The notes under the pieces were generated by a model, which saw nothing but the letters and a program-made list of their open reading frames with translations, did no database searches and had not been told where the DNA came from. Positions 7,497 through 16,504 of a stretch of DNA of 27,688 bases are shown one piece after another. How positions within the stretch are numbered: position 1 is the first letter of the stretch; the number at the start of each line of letters is the position of its first letter. The position numbers and the translations under genes were made by a program. The stretch is from Candidatus Sphingobacterium stercoripullorum (GTDB lineage Bacteria; Bacteroidota; Bacteroidia; Sphingobacteriales; Sphingobacteriaceae), in NCBI GenBank assembly GCA_019114715.1, contig DXEZ01000113.1:1-27688 (forward strand), written 5' to 3'.

Positions 7497-8576
7497 CTAA
7501 AAGGAGGCTTGATTGAGCAGTTCCATTAACTTGATAATATCTTCTTCCTTATGAAGGGCAGAAACAATTACTCGATCTAGACTTTCAGAGTGACTATACG
7601 GATAGGGAAAGCTAGATATTATCATTTTATTTTTATAAAACATCTCGTACCATCGGCCTTTCATCGCGGTTAACACCGGCATATTGGACAACATTTTTAT
7701 TTTTTCAGATTCAGCATACCGATTTAGTAAAAGTAAGTTACTTTGTAACTGGCCCCAATTCTCCTCGTAATACTTCCACCCTTCAAGCAAGCTAGCAATT
7801 CCAGCAGGTGATGGCGGTGATGCACCGATAAAATTCGCTGAACTACGTATTTTATTTATCACCGATTCGCTGGCTAAGACAAGGCCAGCATCGATACAAA
7901 ACACCTTCGCTAAAGAAGCTACCACAACCAACTCTACATTTGTAGGTAAGGAATGCTTACGCAAACTGACCTTCCCCTTGTTTAAAAGGCCTATCCCATG
8001 GGAGTCATCCAAAATGAGGGTAATTTGTTTATTTGCATGGAGCTTATTGAGGCTGGAAAAATCAAACTGTTGTGGGTAAAGATTGTCCACAGTATTGGAT
8101 ATTAATAAAAGACGATCTATATCCTTTCCTGCAACCTCTCTATTAATTTCCTCAATCCACTCTGGAATACTCCCAGCTGAAGACTGAACAACTTTCTTAT
8201 TCATTGGATTACCACTTGGCACTAAGCTGGGATGAATAAAAGGAGAGCAATACACCTTATCAGCCTGCTCTACTGAAATATCGACTGCAGATCGGCTGGC
8301 TAGGAATCCACTTGAAAACAATAGGGATCCTTCAAATTCAAACTGCTGAGCAAAGAAAGACTCCCCCTCATCATAAATCCCAAACCTGATGTTATTCATC
8401 CTTGATGTGCCAACATTAGCGCCTAACTTCGCTAAATACCGAACAAATAAACTTTGAAGGCTAGGGTGCAAATGTAAGCCCAAGTAGGAAGCACCGGCAA
8501 AAAATAAAAACTCTTCCCCTTCAACATCAATAAAACGCCCTGGAGCGCGGTCTATATATATTGATTTATGTCCCAT
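7497..8576 (-). CDS. Alpha-oxoamine-synthase-like PLP enzyme (BioF/Kbl fold)
   Basis: A fold-type I PLP enzyme of the class that includes BioF, Kbl and serine palmitoyltransferase; the family condenses an acyl-CoA with an amino acid. At 359 aa it is shorter than typical BioF (about 385-400). DDSHGIG (190-196) matches the PLP-aspartate/histidine motif, and SLAK (221-224) supplies the likely Schiff-base lysine Lys224. After the lysine the usual glycine-rich LGxxGG run is replaced by VFCIDAG. GTSRM (56-60) corresponds to the GSR block of the family. The divergent active-site loop and the lack of biotin genes nearby argue against a plain BioF. It overlaps miaA by 11 bases and is the last gene of a three-gene coupled set. 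The substrate is unknown. Confidence 0.8.
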   Translation of the reverse strand: MGHKSIYIDRAPGRFIDVEGEEFLFFAGASYLGLHLHPSLQSLFVRYLAKLGANVGTSRMNNIRFGIYDEGESFFAQQFEFEGSLLFSSGFLASRSAVDISVEQADKVYCSPFIHPSLVPSGNPMNKKVVQSSAGSIPEWIEEINREVAGKDIDRLLLISNTVDNLYPQQFDFSSLNKLHANKQITLILDDSHGIGLLNKGKVSLRKHSLPTNVELVVVASLAKVFCIDAGLVLASESVINKIRSSANFIGASPPSPAGIASLLEGWKYYEENWGQLQSNLLLLNRYAESEKIKMLSNMPVLTAMKGRWYEMFYKNKMIISSFPYPYSHSESLDRVIVSALHKEEDIIKLMELLNQASF

Positions 8577-9543
8577 AAGAATTTATAATTTTTAAAGCAG
8601 CTATTTCTTGCTGGCTAATCTCTCCGCGCGGCAACCAGTTTATGGAGATGCCTTTCCTTTCCATCCCTCTGAAAAAGGTCATTTGTCGTTTGGCGAATTG
8701 TTGAATGGCAACAGTTAATTGTGTTCTCAGCTCTACAAAATTCAATTCCCCTAAAATATATTTAGAACAGAATTTATACTCCAAACCATACCCCTGCAAC
8801 ACCTTGTGGCTAACTCCTTGAGCAAGAAGACTATTCATCTCATCGATAAGGCCTTGGTTTAGCCTGTCCTCTAACCGGTTTGCTATCCTCTCCCTTCTAA
8901 CGCTTAATTCTGGATTAATCCCTAGAACAATAAAGGGAATCTGTTTTGGCCTTTTTATTGTAAAATCAGGGTTGTTCTTTAAAAATAGTCCTATTTCGAT
9001 TGCTCTAGCTAAACGTTTCTTAGTGCTCGTATCTACACAGAAATCAATGGGTAGAGCGACTTGTTTCAGCTCCACCAGAAGTTCTTCCCTACTTTTTCGC
9101 TCCAAATTTTGCTTGAAGTCGGTGCTAGTGGGTATAGCTGAATAAGGCCTGGGATTAAGAATATGCTCAATATACAGTCCCGTTCCTCCACATAATATGG
9201 GTTGCGCTCCATTATCCGCAATTTGCGTAAAGGAGGAATAGAAATCTTGAGAAAATTGATGCAGGTTATAGGTTTCCCCTGGGCTAACGATATCAATCAA
9301 ATGATAGGGAACCTCTTTGTATTGGTCTAAATCCTTCCCTGTACCTATATCCATCCCTTTAAAGACTTGCCTTGAGTCGGCGCTTATAATCTCGCCATTA
9401 AGCGCACGAGCCAATCTAACCGCTAACTTCGTCTTACCAGAGGCTGTCGGCCCTAAAATTACGATTAAAGGCAGAGGTGAATACTCCTCCCCTCCTGCCT
9501 TTGATCTTAAAGTCTGATTATTTATATCACAAACGGAGTCCAT
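8566..9543 (-). CDS. miaA: tRNA dimethylallyltransferase
   Basis: Transfers the dimethylallyl group from DMAPP to N6 of A37 in tRNAs reading UNN codons, stabilising codon-anticodon pairing. Visible motifs are the P-loop GPTASGKT (31-38), DSRQVF (56-61), GGTGLY (119-124), and the RPxxIPFIVLGINPE and FAKRQMTFFR blocks. The 325-aa length is normal. About 24 residues precede the P-loop strand, more than usual, but no later in-frame ATG is available before the conserved core, so I keep the ATG at 9543. It starts 22 bases inside the upstream oxidoreductase gene and overlaps the downstream PLP gene by 11 bases, so all three are probably translationally coupled. Confidence 0.96.
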   Translation of the reverse strand: MDSVCDINNQTLRSKAGGEEYSPLPLIVILGPTASGKTKLAVRLARALNGEIISADSRQVFKGMDIGTGKDLDQYKEVPYHLIDIVSPGETYNLHQFSQDFYSSFTQIADNGAQPILCGGTGLYIEHILNPRPYSAIPTSTDFKQNLERKSREELLVELKQVALPIDFCVDTSTKKRLARAIEIGLFLKNNPDFTIKRPKQIPFIVLGINPELSVRRERIANRLEDRLNQGLIDEMNSLLAQGVSHKVLQGYGLEYKFCSKYILGELNFVELRTQLTVAIQQFAKRQMTFFRGMERKGISINWLPRGEISQQEIAALKIINSYGT

Positions 9544-10694
9544 TTCTCATTCGAGGCATTACTCTTAACTACAGTCTCAATAAATGCCATCCCTCTTACC
9601 CCATCGTGTACATCAGGAAAATCGCTCATTTCTTCTGATGGTTCAATACCCAATCTTTTTGCTGATACTGTGGATGCAAAGTTTCTATATATGTTTGCAA
9701 AGGATTCTAAAAGACCTTCAGGGTGTCCTGCTGGGATCCTGGTGTTGTAGGTAGCGAAGGAACTCAATGAATAGGGTTCAGCATAATTATTACCCGTACG
9801 GTAAATTTGCCTTGGCTGATCGAGCATTTTTACTATTAAATTATTAGGATCTTCATTGGCCCATTCAACGCCTCCCTTTTCGCCATAAATACGGATGCGC
9901 AAGGCATTTTCTTCTCCGGCAGCAATTTGAGAAGCAATAAGGACTCCTTTGGATCCATTATCAAAACGTAATAAAACGTTGCCATCGTCATCCAACTGTC
10001 TACCTGGAACAAAGGTGCTTAAATCTGCACACAACTCGGTAATCTTTGAACCGGTAATATATTCTGCTAAATGCGCTGCATGCGTGCCTATATCTCCCAT
10101 AGCTAGTGACTTACCAGATTTACTAGGGTCAGTACGCCAAGCAGCCCCAGCGTGACCTTCCTTTTCCGTTAATCGGCTCAGCCATCCTTGTGGATACTCT
10201 ACAATTACCTTTCTAATCGCGCCAAAATGACCTTTCTTAACCATCGCTCTAGCTTGTTTAACCATCGGATACCCAGAGTAAGTATGTGTCAAGCAAAGCG
10301 TGCGACCAGTTTCTTCTACAATTTTTTGCAACTCTAAAGCTTCCTCTAAAGTCAAGGTCATTGGTTTTTCAACAACTACATCAAATCCTTTTAACAAGGC
10401 TAACTTAGCGGGTGCAAAATGCAAAAAGTTAGGAGTAACTATGGTTAAAAAATCCATGCGTTCCGATTCAGGCAGTTCTGCCTCTTTTTCAATCATCTCC
10501 TCAAAACTCCCATAAACCCTATCTGGATTTACAAAAAGCTCTTTTCCAGAAAGCTGACTAGTTTCAGGGTCTACACTAAATGCACCACATACTAATTCAA
10601 TCTTACCATCAATAAAAGCGGCTATTCGGTGTACAGCTCCAATAAACGCATCTTTACCGCCACCAACCATGCCCATACGAAGTTTTCTATCCAT
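9522..10694 (-). CDS. Gfo/Idh/MocA-family oxidoreductase
   Basis: An NAD(P)-dependent sugar or inositol dehydrogenase-like enzyme of 390 aa. The N-terminal Rossmann fold is seen in MGMVGGGKDAFIGAVHR (7-23); the family EKP motif is at 109-111; the catalytic-site block GDIGTHAAHLAEY has His205 in the usual position. The family acts on many sugars, and this sequence does not reveal which. Glycosidic substrates of degraded polysaccharides are common for this branch in Bacteroidota. It is the first gene of the set with miaA and the PLP enzyme, with a 22-base overlap into miaA. The functional tie between a sugar dehydrogenase and tRNA modification is not obvious. No good TAnnTTTG was found just upstream. 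Confidence 0.9.
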   Translation of the reverse strand: MDRKLRMGMVGGGKDAFIGAVHRIAAFIDGKIELVCGAFSVDPETSQLSGKELFVNPDRVYGSFEEMIEKEAELPESERMDFLTIVTPNFLHFAPAKLALLKGFDVVVEKPMTLTLEEALELQKIVEETGRTLCLTHTYSGYPMVKQARAMVKKGHFGAIRKVIVEYPQGWLSRLTEKEGHAGAAWRTDPSKSGKSLAMGDIGTHAAHLAEYITGSKITELCADLSTFVPGRQLDDDGNVLLRFDNGSKGVLIASQIAAGEENALRIRIYGEKGGVEWANEDPNNLIVKMLDQPRQIYRTGNNYAEPYSLSSFATYNTRIPAGHPEGLLESFANIYRNFASTVSAKRLGIEPSEEMSDFPDVHDGVRGMAFIETVVKSNASNEKWTPFVI

Positions 10695-10866
10695 AGTTAC
10701 TTTTTTGTTTTAATTTTTTACCTGTTAAATATACCAAATCATTAACACACTTCCTTAGAGATTCTAAGTATTTCCAAGGTTTACCCCTTATTAATTGTTC
10801 ATATTAATAACCTTTACCTAAAATTCCTTTGAAATTACAATACTCAACTCGTCAACTTTCAGCAAT

Positions 10867-10924
10867 ACTAGTACTGCTTCAGCTTACCAATCACTTGAAA
10901 GAAAGTGGAACAACTTGTACTAGT
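10867..10924. repeat. Nested inverted repeat between typA and the oxidoreductase gene
   Basis: Outer arms ACTAGTAC (10867-10874) and GTACTAGT (10917-10924) are perfect complements, and inner arms CACTT/AAGTG (10892-10896 with 10903-10907) nest inside. It lies next to the typA terminator in the 294-base gap before the oxidoreductase gene. It could be a structured RNA, a regulator site or chance; I can assign no function. The rest of the gap (10695-10866) shows nothing recognisable. Confidence 0.4.
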
Positions 10925-10930
10925 GCATAC

Positions 10931-10961
10931 AAAAAAGCTGCTCCAGTAACCCAGAACAGCT
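10931..10961 (-). terminator. Rho-independent terminator after typA
   Basis: On the minus strand, an 11-bp stem (10951-10961 with 10936-10946, three G-U pairs) with a 4-base loop is followed by six T residues. It lies 28 bases past the typA stop codon. Confidence 0.7.
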
Positions 10962-10988
10962 CTATTCATTAAAAGTACGTTTTAAAGC

Positions 10989-12797
10989 CTAAGCGCCAGT
11001 TTTTTTCGCTGCCACTCTTCTATCGGACTCTTTCAATAAAATCTTTCTTAATCTTATATTTTCAGGAGTCACCTCAATGTATTCATCCCCTTGGATATAT
11101 TCCATAAATTGCTCCAGCGACATCTTCAATGCAGGTGCTATTCGAAGACCATCATCCGATCCCGCCGCTCTAATGTTATTGAGCTGCTTACCTTTTGTGA
11201 CGTTAATAGGAAGGTCGTTATCACGGATATGTTCACCCAAGATTTGTCCTTCATAAATATCTGCTCCTGGATCGATAAAAAATGTACCTCTATCTTGAAG
11301 CTTATCTATAGAGTAAGGAGTCGCAGTTCCAGTATCTAATGAAACTAACACGCCGTTCTGTCTTTTTGGAATAGTGCCTTTCCAAGGCTCATATCCCTTA
11401 AAACGGTGCGCAATAACCGCCTCTCCAGCAGTAAGAGTCATCAACCTATTCCTTAACCCAATAATACCACGAGCAGGAATATCAAACTCCAGGTGCTGCA
11501 TTGCTCCCTTACTTTCCATAATCAACATCTCCCCTTTTCTTTGGGTAACAAGTTCGATTACTTTCCCAGACATAACCTCAGGAACATCCACCACTAGGAC
11601 TTCAACCGGTTCCATTTTCACACCGTCCACCTCTTTAATGATCACCTGTGGTTGGCCCACTTGCAATTCATACCCTTCTCTTCGCATCGTTTCAATGAGT
11701 ACGGATAAATGAAGGATTCCTCTTCCATATACTAACCACGCATCAGCAGAATTAGTTGGCTCAACACGTAATGCTAAATTTTTCTCAAGTTCTTTTTCTA
11801 ATCGTTCAAAAAGGTGTCTAGAGGTAACAAATTTTCCTTCTTTACCAAAAAACGGTGAATTGTTAATAGTAAAGAGCATATTCATTGTTGGCTCATCAAT
11901 ATGGATAACATCCATTTGTTCTGGTTTCTCAAAATCAGCAATTGTATCGCCAATATCAAAACCGTCAAGCCCTACAACCGCACAAATATCACCTGCGCTT
12001 ACTTCGGAAACCTTCTTTCTCCCTACCCCTTCAAATAGGTGCAATTCTTTAACTCTACCTTTTTCAATCTTACCATCAGCTTTAACTAGGCTTACTGGTT
12101 GGTTTTCCTTTATTGTCCCTCGGCTAACGCGGCCAATCGCAATTCTTCCAACAAATGAAGAGTAGTCAAGCGAAGTAACCTGCATTTGAAGTGTTCCCTC
12201 AGTAACAGCAGGTGCTGGAATATACTTTATGATAGCATCTAATAAGGGAGAGAAATCTTCGGCTGGTTTTTTCCAGTCAGTAGACATCCAACCGAGCTTA
12301 GACGATCCATAAAGCACTGGAAAATCTAGTTGTTCCTCAGTTGCATCTAGCGAAAAGAACAAGTCGAATACTTGTTCATAAACTTCATCAGGGCGGCAAT
12401 TTTCCTTATCCACCTTATTGACCACCACAATAGGCTTCAAGCCTAAGCTTAAGGCCTTTTGTGTAACAAATCGTGTCTGAGGCATAGGGCCTTCAAAAGC
12501 ATCAACGAGTAATATCACTCCATCAGCCATCTTTAATACACGTTCAACCTCGCCACCAAAGTCAGCGTGTCCTGGGGTGTCGATTACATTAATCTTCGTC
12601 CCATTGTATTTTACGGCAACGTTTTTAGAAACAATTGTAATACCTCTTTCTCTTTCAAGGTCAATATTATCTAAAATGAGATTACCTTCTTCAGGCTCAT
12701 CTTTTATTTGCGTAGTAAAATGTAAAATCTTGTCAACCAGGGTAGTTTTTCCGTGGTCAACGTGTGCTATTATAGCAATATTACGAATGTTTTGCAT
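10989..12797 (-). CDS. typA: Ribosome-associated GTPase TypA/BipA
   Basis: A translational GTPase related to EF-G that binds the 70S ribosome and is implicated in stress responses and large-subunit assembly. The 602-aa protein has all G motifs: AHVDHGKTT (11-19), RERGIT (49-54), DTPGH (73-77) and NKVD (127-130). These are followed by EF-Tu domain 2-like and EF-G domain V-like regions and a TypA-specific C-terminal domain ending in a basic tail. The length matches the family. It is likely a single-gene unit, 98 bases downstream of the crp-like gene with its own candidate promoter, and it ends at a good terminator. Confidence 0.97.
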   Translation of the reverse strand: MQNIRNIAIIAHVDHGKTTLVDKILHFTTQIKDEPEEGNLILDNIDLERERGITIVSKNVAVKYNGTKINVIDTPGHADFGGEVERVLKMADGVILLVDAFEGPMPQTRFVTQKALSLGLKPIVVVNKVDKENCRPDEVYEQVFDLFFSLDATEEQLDFPVLYGSSKLGWMSTDWKKPAEDFSPLLDAIIKYIPAPAVTEGTLQMQVTSLDYSSFVGRIAIGRVSRGTIKENQPVSLVKADGKIEKGRVKELHLFEGVGRKKVSEVSAGDICAVVGLDGFDIGDTIADFEKPEQMDVIHIDEPTMNMLFTINNSPFFGKEGKFVTSRHLFERLEKELEKNLALRVEPTNSADAWLVYGRGILHLSVLIETMRREGYELQVGQPQVIIKEVDGVKMEPVEVLVVDVPEVMSGKVIELVTQRKGEMLIMESKGAMQHLEFDIPARGIIGLRNRLMTLTAGEAVIAHRFKGYEPWKGTIPKRQNGVLVSLDTGTATPYSIDKLQDRGTFFIDPGADIYEGQILGEHIRDNDLPINVTKGKQLNNIRAAGSDDGLRIAPALKMSLEQFMEYIQGDEYIEVTPENIRLRKILLKESDRRVAAKKTGA

Positions 12798-12816
12798 ACA
12801 GCTTTAAATAAGGTTA

Positions 12817-12824
12817 CGAAGATA
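12817..12824 (-). promoter_or_regulatory. Candidate -7 element for typA
   Basis: The minus strand reads TATCTTCG, matching TAnnTTTG at all but one fixed position, 20 bases before the typA ATG. No distinct -33 TTG was seen in the T-rich DNA upstream. Confidence 0.35.
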
Positions 12825-12895
12825 AGTTTTTTTAAAAACTCTACTTCATTTTTTATATCTTTTATTATTAATTTTTTCTCTGGATTGAAGTTTTA

Positions 12896-13501
12896 TTACT
12901 CTCCAGCGATTTCTCTACGTACTCTGCTTAAACTCTCCGGGGTAATCCCTAAATAAGAAGCTATCATCCATTGAGGGATTCTTTGCGTTGTATCAGGATA
13001 CCTCTCAAGAAAGGCCAAATAACGTTCTTTTGCTGTCATTGATAGCAACGATTGAATACGCTTCTCTTGGGTATAAATATTCCTTTGCAAGGAATCGTTT
13101 ACAAAGCAGCCATAAACAGAACTGAGCTCAGTAGCATGGCGGTTATAATCCTCATGTAAATAAACGACGATAGAATCTTCAATAGATTTTATAAAAAACT
13201 CGGAGGGTTCGGAAAAATACAAACTCGAACGGTCTGTTAGTATCCAGTTTTCTGGGGCAATATGAATAATTCGCTCCTGTCCCTTCTCATTCAGGGTTTG
13301 ATTAATTAAAAGCCCTTCTTCTACAAAAAATATATAACGGCAAATTTCTCCTGCCTGCAGCAAATAGGAATTTGTTGGAACACTACGAAAATGAAAATAA
13401 TCTCGTAGCTGATATAGATTTTCTGGGGTAAGGCCTCCCTTATTAATCATATAGCTAAAAAAGCGTGTCTGCTCTAGATTTTCTATAAAGATCTTTTTCA
13501 T
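12896..13501 (-). CDS. Crp/Fnr-family transcription regulator
   Basis: A 201-aa regulator with an N-terminal cyclic-nucleotide-binding-like beta-roll (about 30-120; the LLQAGEICRYIFFVEEGLL block corresponds to the conserved turn) and a C-terminal winged helix-turn-helix (about 174-197, IPQWMIASYLGITPESLSRVRREI). The HTH is well conserved while the effector pocket is not; the arginine that binds cAMP in E. coli Crp is not evident, so the ligand is unknown. No Cys cluster for an Fnr-type Fe-S cluster is present. Its ATG overlaps the bshC stop (ATGA), so it is translated with bshC. It might sense a thiol, redox or energy signal, but that is only a context guess. Confidence 0.88.
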   Translation of the reverse strand: MKKIFIENLEQTRFFSYMINKGGLTPENLYQLRDYFHFRSVPTNSYLLQAGEICRYIFFVEEGLLINQTLNEKGQERIIHIAPENWILTDRSSLYFSEPSEFFIKSIEDSIVVYLHEDYNRHATELSSVYGCFVNDSLQRNIYTQEKRIQSLLSMTAKERYLAFLERYPDTTQRIPQWMIASYLGITPESLSRVRREIAGE

Positions 13502-15087
13502 TTGTATAAAACTGTAAATTGAAAATCTAGCGGCTGAAAATGTTTAAGGAGGTCTTTTATAAAGTCATCCCCATATCGTAAATAATAGGGAGCAAAATTT
13601 TCCACTCTTTCTTGCAAGACCCCATCAGGGAAAAGCTGTTCTTTAACTCGACCAATTTGAATTAACGCCTCGGCATGATTCTTCTTTTCCGCTCTAAGAA
13701 GCTTTTTCTCTAAGTTTTTAATGGACTTCTTAAGTCTAGCCTTTACAGCATCGGTACTCTGAGAAAGGGTGGGATCAATTTTATGGGCGCGGAGCTTTAT
13801 TTTACTAAAAACACCATTTATTTCCAGCCACTCATCGTTTAAGTTAAGACGATGCTTTGTTGTCCGCTTAACGAACTCTGATTTAAGAACATCTTCCGAC
13901 TTGAAAATACTTTTAAAACTAAAATCCAGGCGAAAAATTTTTTCCGCTGTTTTTTTATTCATAACCATGGCAGAGTTCCGAGGAATTAAAATCGGAAACG
14001 TAACGTTAAGCTCTTGAAAAGTACTTTTCAATTGCAGCCAATAGGCAACCTCAGCACCTCCTCCTATGTAAGCTAGGTTTGGCAACAGCACTTCTTGATA
14101 AACTGGCCTCATGATTACATTAGGACTAAATTTCTCAGGAAAACGATCGATCTCTTGAAGGATCTCATCTTCCGTAAACTCGATTTCCTGATTGAAAACT
14201 TTAAACTTTTTGCCCTCAAGTACGAGTCTACTTCTTTTCCCTTCATGGAGGTAAAAAAAGTTAACCTCTCTCGTAAACACTTGCGTCTTATAGCCTCTCT
14301 CTTGCAGCAACTCATCGGTAGCTGAAACATTTTTATAAGATATCTGCTCTACGATATCTTTTTTGATGTAAGGTGTAAAAACCGACTTGAAGTCTTTTGA
14401 ATCCGCATCAACAATAACAAGCCCAGATTCATGAAAAAGCTGATGTACTAAGTATCTCGTCGCTTGGGCTAAGGTATCGTGCTCTAAATAAGCTTTGGAA
14501 ACTATATCTCGCAGTTTATCGGCATGGGGAGACAAGCCCAAAGCTGCAGTGTATTGTTCTACTGTATTTTTTATATCATCAAGTTTCAATCTTCCTACTG
14601 CCCCATAACTTTCAGTATCCCATTGAATTTTCTTCCCGTAAAGTTTAACAAAATTGATCTCTTCAAAATCGTGATCCTCCGTAGCCATCCAATAAATAGG
14701 TACGAAATTACAATCAGGAAATTGCTGCTTTAACTGCTGACATAGCTTGATGGTGGATACAATTTTGTAAATAAAGTATAACGGGCCTGTAAAAAGGTTT
14801 ACCTGATGCCCAGTAGTTACGGTGTAGGTGTTTTTCTCTGATAAAGACTGGATATTCTTCCCTACGGCGGAGGACTCTGCAATGAGTCCATTATATTGTT
14901 TAAATAACTCCTTAACAAGAAGTCCTCGATGCTCAACCTCTGGGTGCTGAGCAATAGCTTCTTGAAACCCTTTTAAGTCTGGCGGTAGGTCGTAGAACTC
15001 TCTTAACGAATCGCTTCCGTTAAGATAGTCAATAAGCATTTTGGAAAAACTTAGAGTATCTTGATAATCTATATAACTACTTTTCAT
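13498..15087 (-). CDS. bshC: Bacillithiol biosynthesis cysteine-adding enzyme
   Basis: BshC joins cysteine to glucosaminyl-malate in the last step of bacillithiol synthesis, giving the cell its low-molecular-weight thiol in place of glutathione. The 529-aa protein has the family signature GHQVNLFTGPLYFIYK (93-108), the YWMATEDHDFEEI block (about 132-145) and a C-terminal coiled-coil stretch (roughly 450-490, Lys/Glu rich). Length matches the family. The other pathway genes (bshA, bshB) are not in the window. It lies 83 bases after rimO and overlaps the crp-like gene by 4 bases, so it is probably part of the ftsY-rimO-bshC-crp-like unit. Confidence 0.94.
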   Translation of the reverse strand: MKSSYIDYQDTLSFSKMLIDYLNGSDSLREFYDLPPDLKGFQEAIAQHPEVEHRGLLVKELFKQYNGLIAESSAVGKNIQSLSEKNTYTVTTGHQVNLFTGPLYFIYKIVSTIKLCQQLKQQFPDCNFVPIYWMATEDHDFEEINFVKLYGKKIQWDTESYGAVGRLKLDDIKNTVEQYTAALGLSPHADKLRDIVSKAYLEHDTLAQATRYLVHQLFHESGLVIVDADSKDFKSVFTPYIKKDIVEQISYKNVSATDELLQERGYKTQVFTREVNFFYLHEGKRSRLVLEGKKFKVFNQEIEFTEDEILQEIDRFPEKFSPNVIMRPVYQEVLLPNLAYIGGGAEVAYWLQLKSTFQELNVTFPILIPRNSAMVMNKKTAEKIFRLDFSFKSIFKSEDVLKSEFVKRTTKHRLNLNDEWLEINGVFSKIKLRAHKIDPTLSQSTDAVKARLKKSIKNLEKKLLRAEKKNHAEALIQIGRVKEQLFPDGVLQERVENFAPYYLRYGDDFIKDLLKHFQPLDFQFTVLYK

Positions 15088-15170
15088 GAAGATTCTTTCA
15101 ATTTTTCACTTAAAATACGGAATTAAAACGATTTCCAAGAAAGTGATAAAACAACAAAACCAAGCTTTTT

Positions 15171-16499
15171 TTAAATTATATTTCCAAAAAGATCAAACTC
15201 CTCAGCACGTTGTATTTGGACATTAACAAAATCACCTATACGCCCGTAATTGTCAGAAGCACTTATAAGAACTTCGTTATCAACCTCCGGAGAATCGAAC
15301 TCTGTTCTACCAACAAAGTAATCGCCATCCTTTCTATCGATTAACACTTTAAAGTTTTTACCAATTTTGGACTGGTTGATTTCAAGAGATATTTGCTGCT
15401 GAATATCCATTATTTCTGCAACCCTATCTTCTTTTATTTCTTGATCTATTATATCCTCTAGCTTAAAAGCATGGGTGTTTTCTTCATGAGAATAGGTAAA
15501 ACATCCTAAACGGTCGAACCTGGTCTGCTCCACCCAATTTGCTAACTCCTGAAACTCTTTTTCGGTTTCGCCTGGATAACCACATATTAAAGTGGTTCGG
15601 ATTGCAATCTCTGGAACAGTTTGGCGAATTGAATCAATGAGATCGATAGTCTTTTGTTTAGTTATCCCTCTACGCATTGATTTCAACAATTTGTCGCTAA
15701 TGTGCTGAAGGGGAATATCCAAATAATTACAAATATTACTTCTATCTCGCATTACCTTAAGTACATCCATCGGGAATCCGGATGGATAAGCATACTGAAG
15801 CCTGATCCACTCTATGCCCTCAACATCAGATAAGCGCTCAAGCAACTCTGCCAAGACCCTTTTCCCGTACAAATCCAAACCGTAATAGGTTAAGTCCTGG
15901 GCTATAAGGATCAATTCTTTTGTACCGTTTTTTGCCAAATGCTTAGCTTCTTTAACAAGCTGATCCATCGGTTTAGATTGATGGCGTCCTCTCATTAGCG
16001 GGATTGCGCAAAAGGAACAAGGTCTATCGCAACCTTCAGCTATTTTAAAGTAGGCAAAATGTGAAGGAGTCGATAGCAATCGCTCTCCGATTAATTCATG
16101 CCTGTAGTCGACGCCAAGCTTCTGCACCAAATTGGGCAAATCGTTGGTCCCAAAATAAGCATCAACATTCGTTATTTCTTGTTCTAGATCCGTTTTATAT
16201 CTTTCAGAAAGGCATCCGGTAACAATAACTTGACCTACCTTCCCTTGTTTTTTAAGTTCAGAAAACTCTAATATGGTATCTATTGATTCCTGTTTAGCAT
16301 TATCAATAAACCCGCAGGTATTAATTACAACAATGTCGTCGTCATGAATGTTATTTGACTCATGCACCACATCAACCTCTCCTGCATGGAGTTGTCCCAT
16401 TAATACTTCACTATCGTGCAGATTTTTAGAACAACCCAAAGTAATGACATTGACACGAGGCTTATTTTTTAAGCCGTTTGTTTTGGGTTTAGTTTTCAT
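15171..16499 (-). CDS. rimO: Ribosomal protein uS12 methylthiotransferase
   Basis: A radical-SAM methylthiotransferase that adds a methylthio group to an aspartate of ribosomal protein S12. The 442-aa protein has an N-terminal MTTase domain with cluster ligands Cys23 (TLGCSKN), Cys62 (NTCGFI) and Cys96 (TGCLSER), a radical-SAM CxxxCxxC motif (Cys157, Cys161, Cys164), and a C-terminal TRAM domain (from about 375). Compared with MiaB it has the RimO features HDSEVL and the LMRGRHQSKP stretch after the radical-SAM cysteines. It begins 5 bases after the ftsY stop, so the two are coupled. Confidence 0.95.
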   Translation of the reverse strand: MKTKPKTNGLKNKPRVNVITLGCSKNLHDSEVLMGQLHAGEVDVVHESNNIHDDDIVVINTCGFIDNAKQESIDTILEFSELKKQGKVGQVIVTGCLSERYKTDLEQEITNVDAYFGTNDLPNLVQKLGVDYRHELIGERLLSTPSHFAYFKIAEGCDRPCSFCAIPLMRGRHQSKPMDQLVKEAKHLAKNGTKELILIAQDLTYYGLDLYGKRVLAELLERLSDVEGIEWIRLQYAYPSGFPMDVLKVMRDRSNICNYLDIPLQHISDKLLKSMRRGITKQKTIDLIDSIRQTVPEIAIRTTLICGYPGETEKEFQELANWVEQTRFDRLGCFTYSHEENTHAFKLEDIIDQEIKEDRVAEIMDIQQQISLEINQSKIGKNFKVLIDRKDGDYFVGRTEFDSPEVDNEVLISASDNYGRIGDFVNVQIQRAEEFDLFGNII

Positions 16500-16504
16500 T
16501 TGAT

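Noticed and set aside
11374..11712. A 112-codon plus-strand ORF opposite typA
   Set aside because: It is a shadow of the strongly conserved TypA gene; no start context, promoter or family match.
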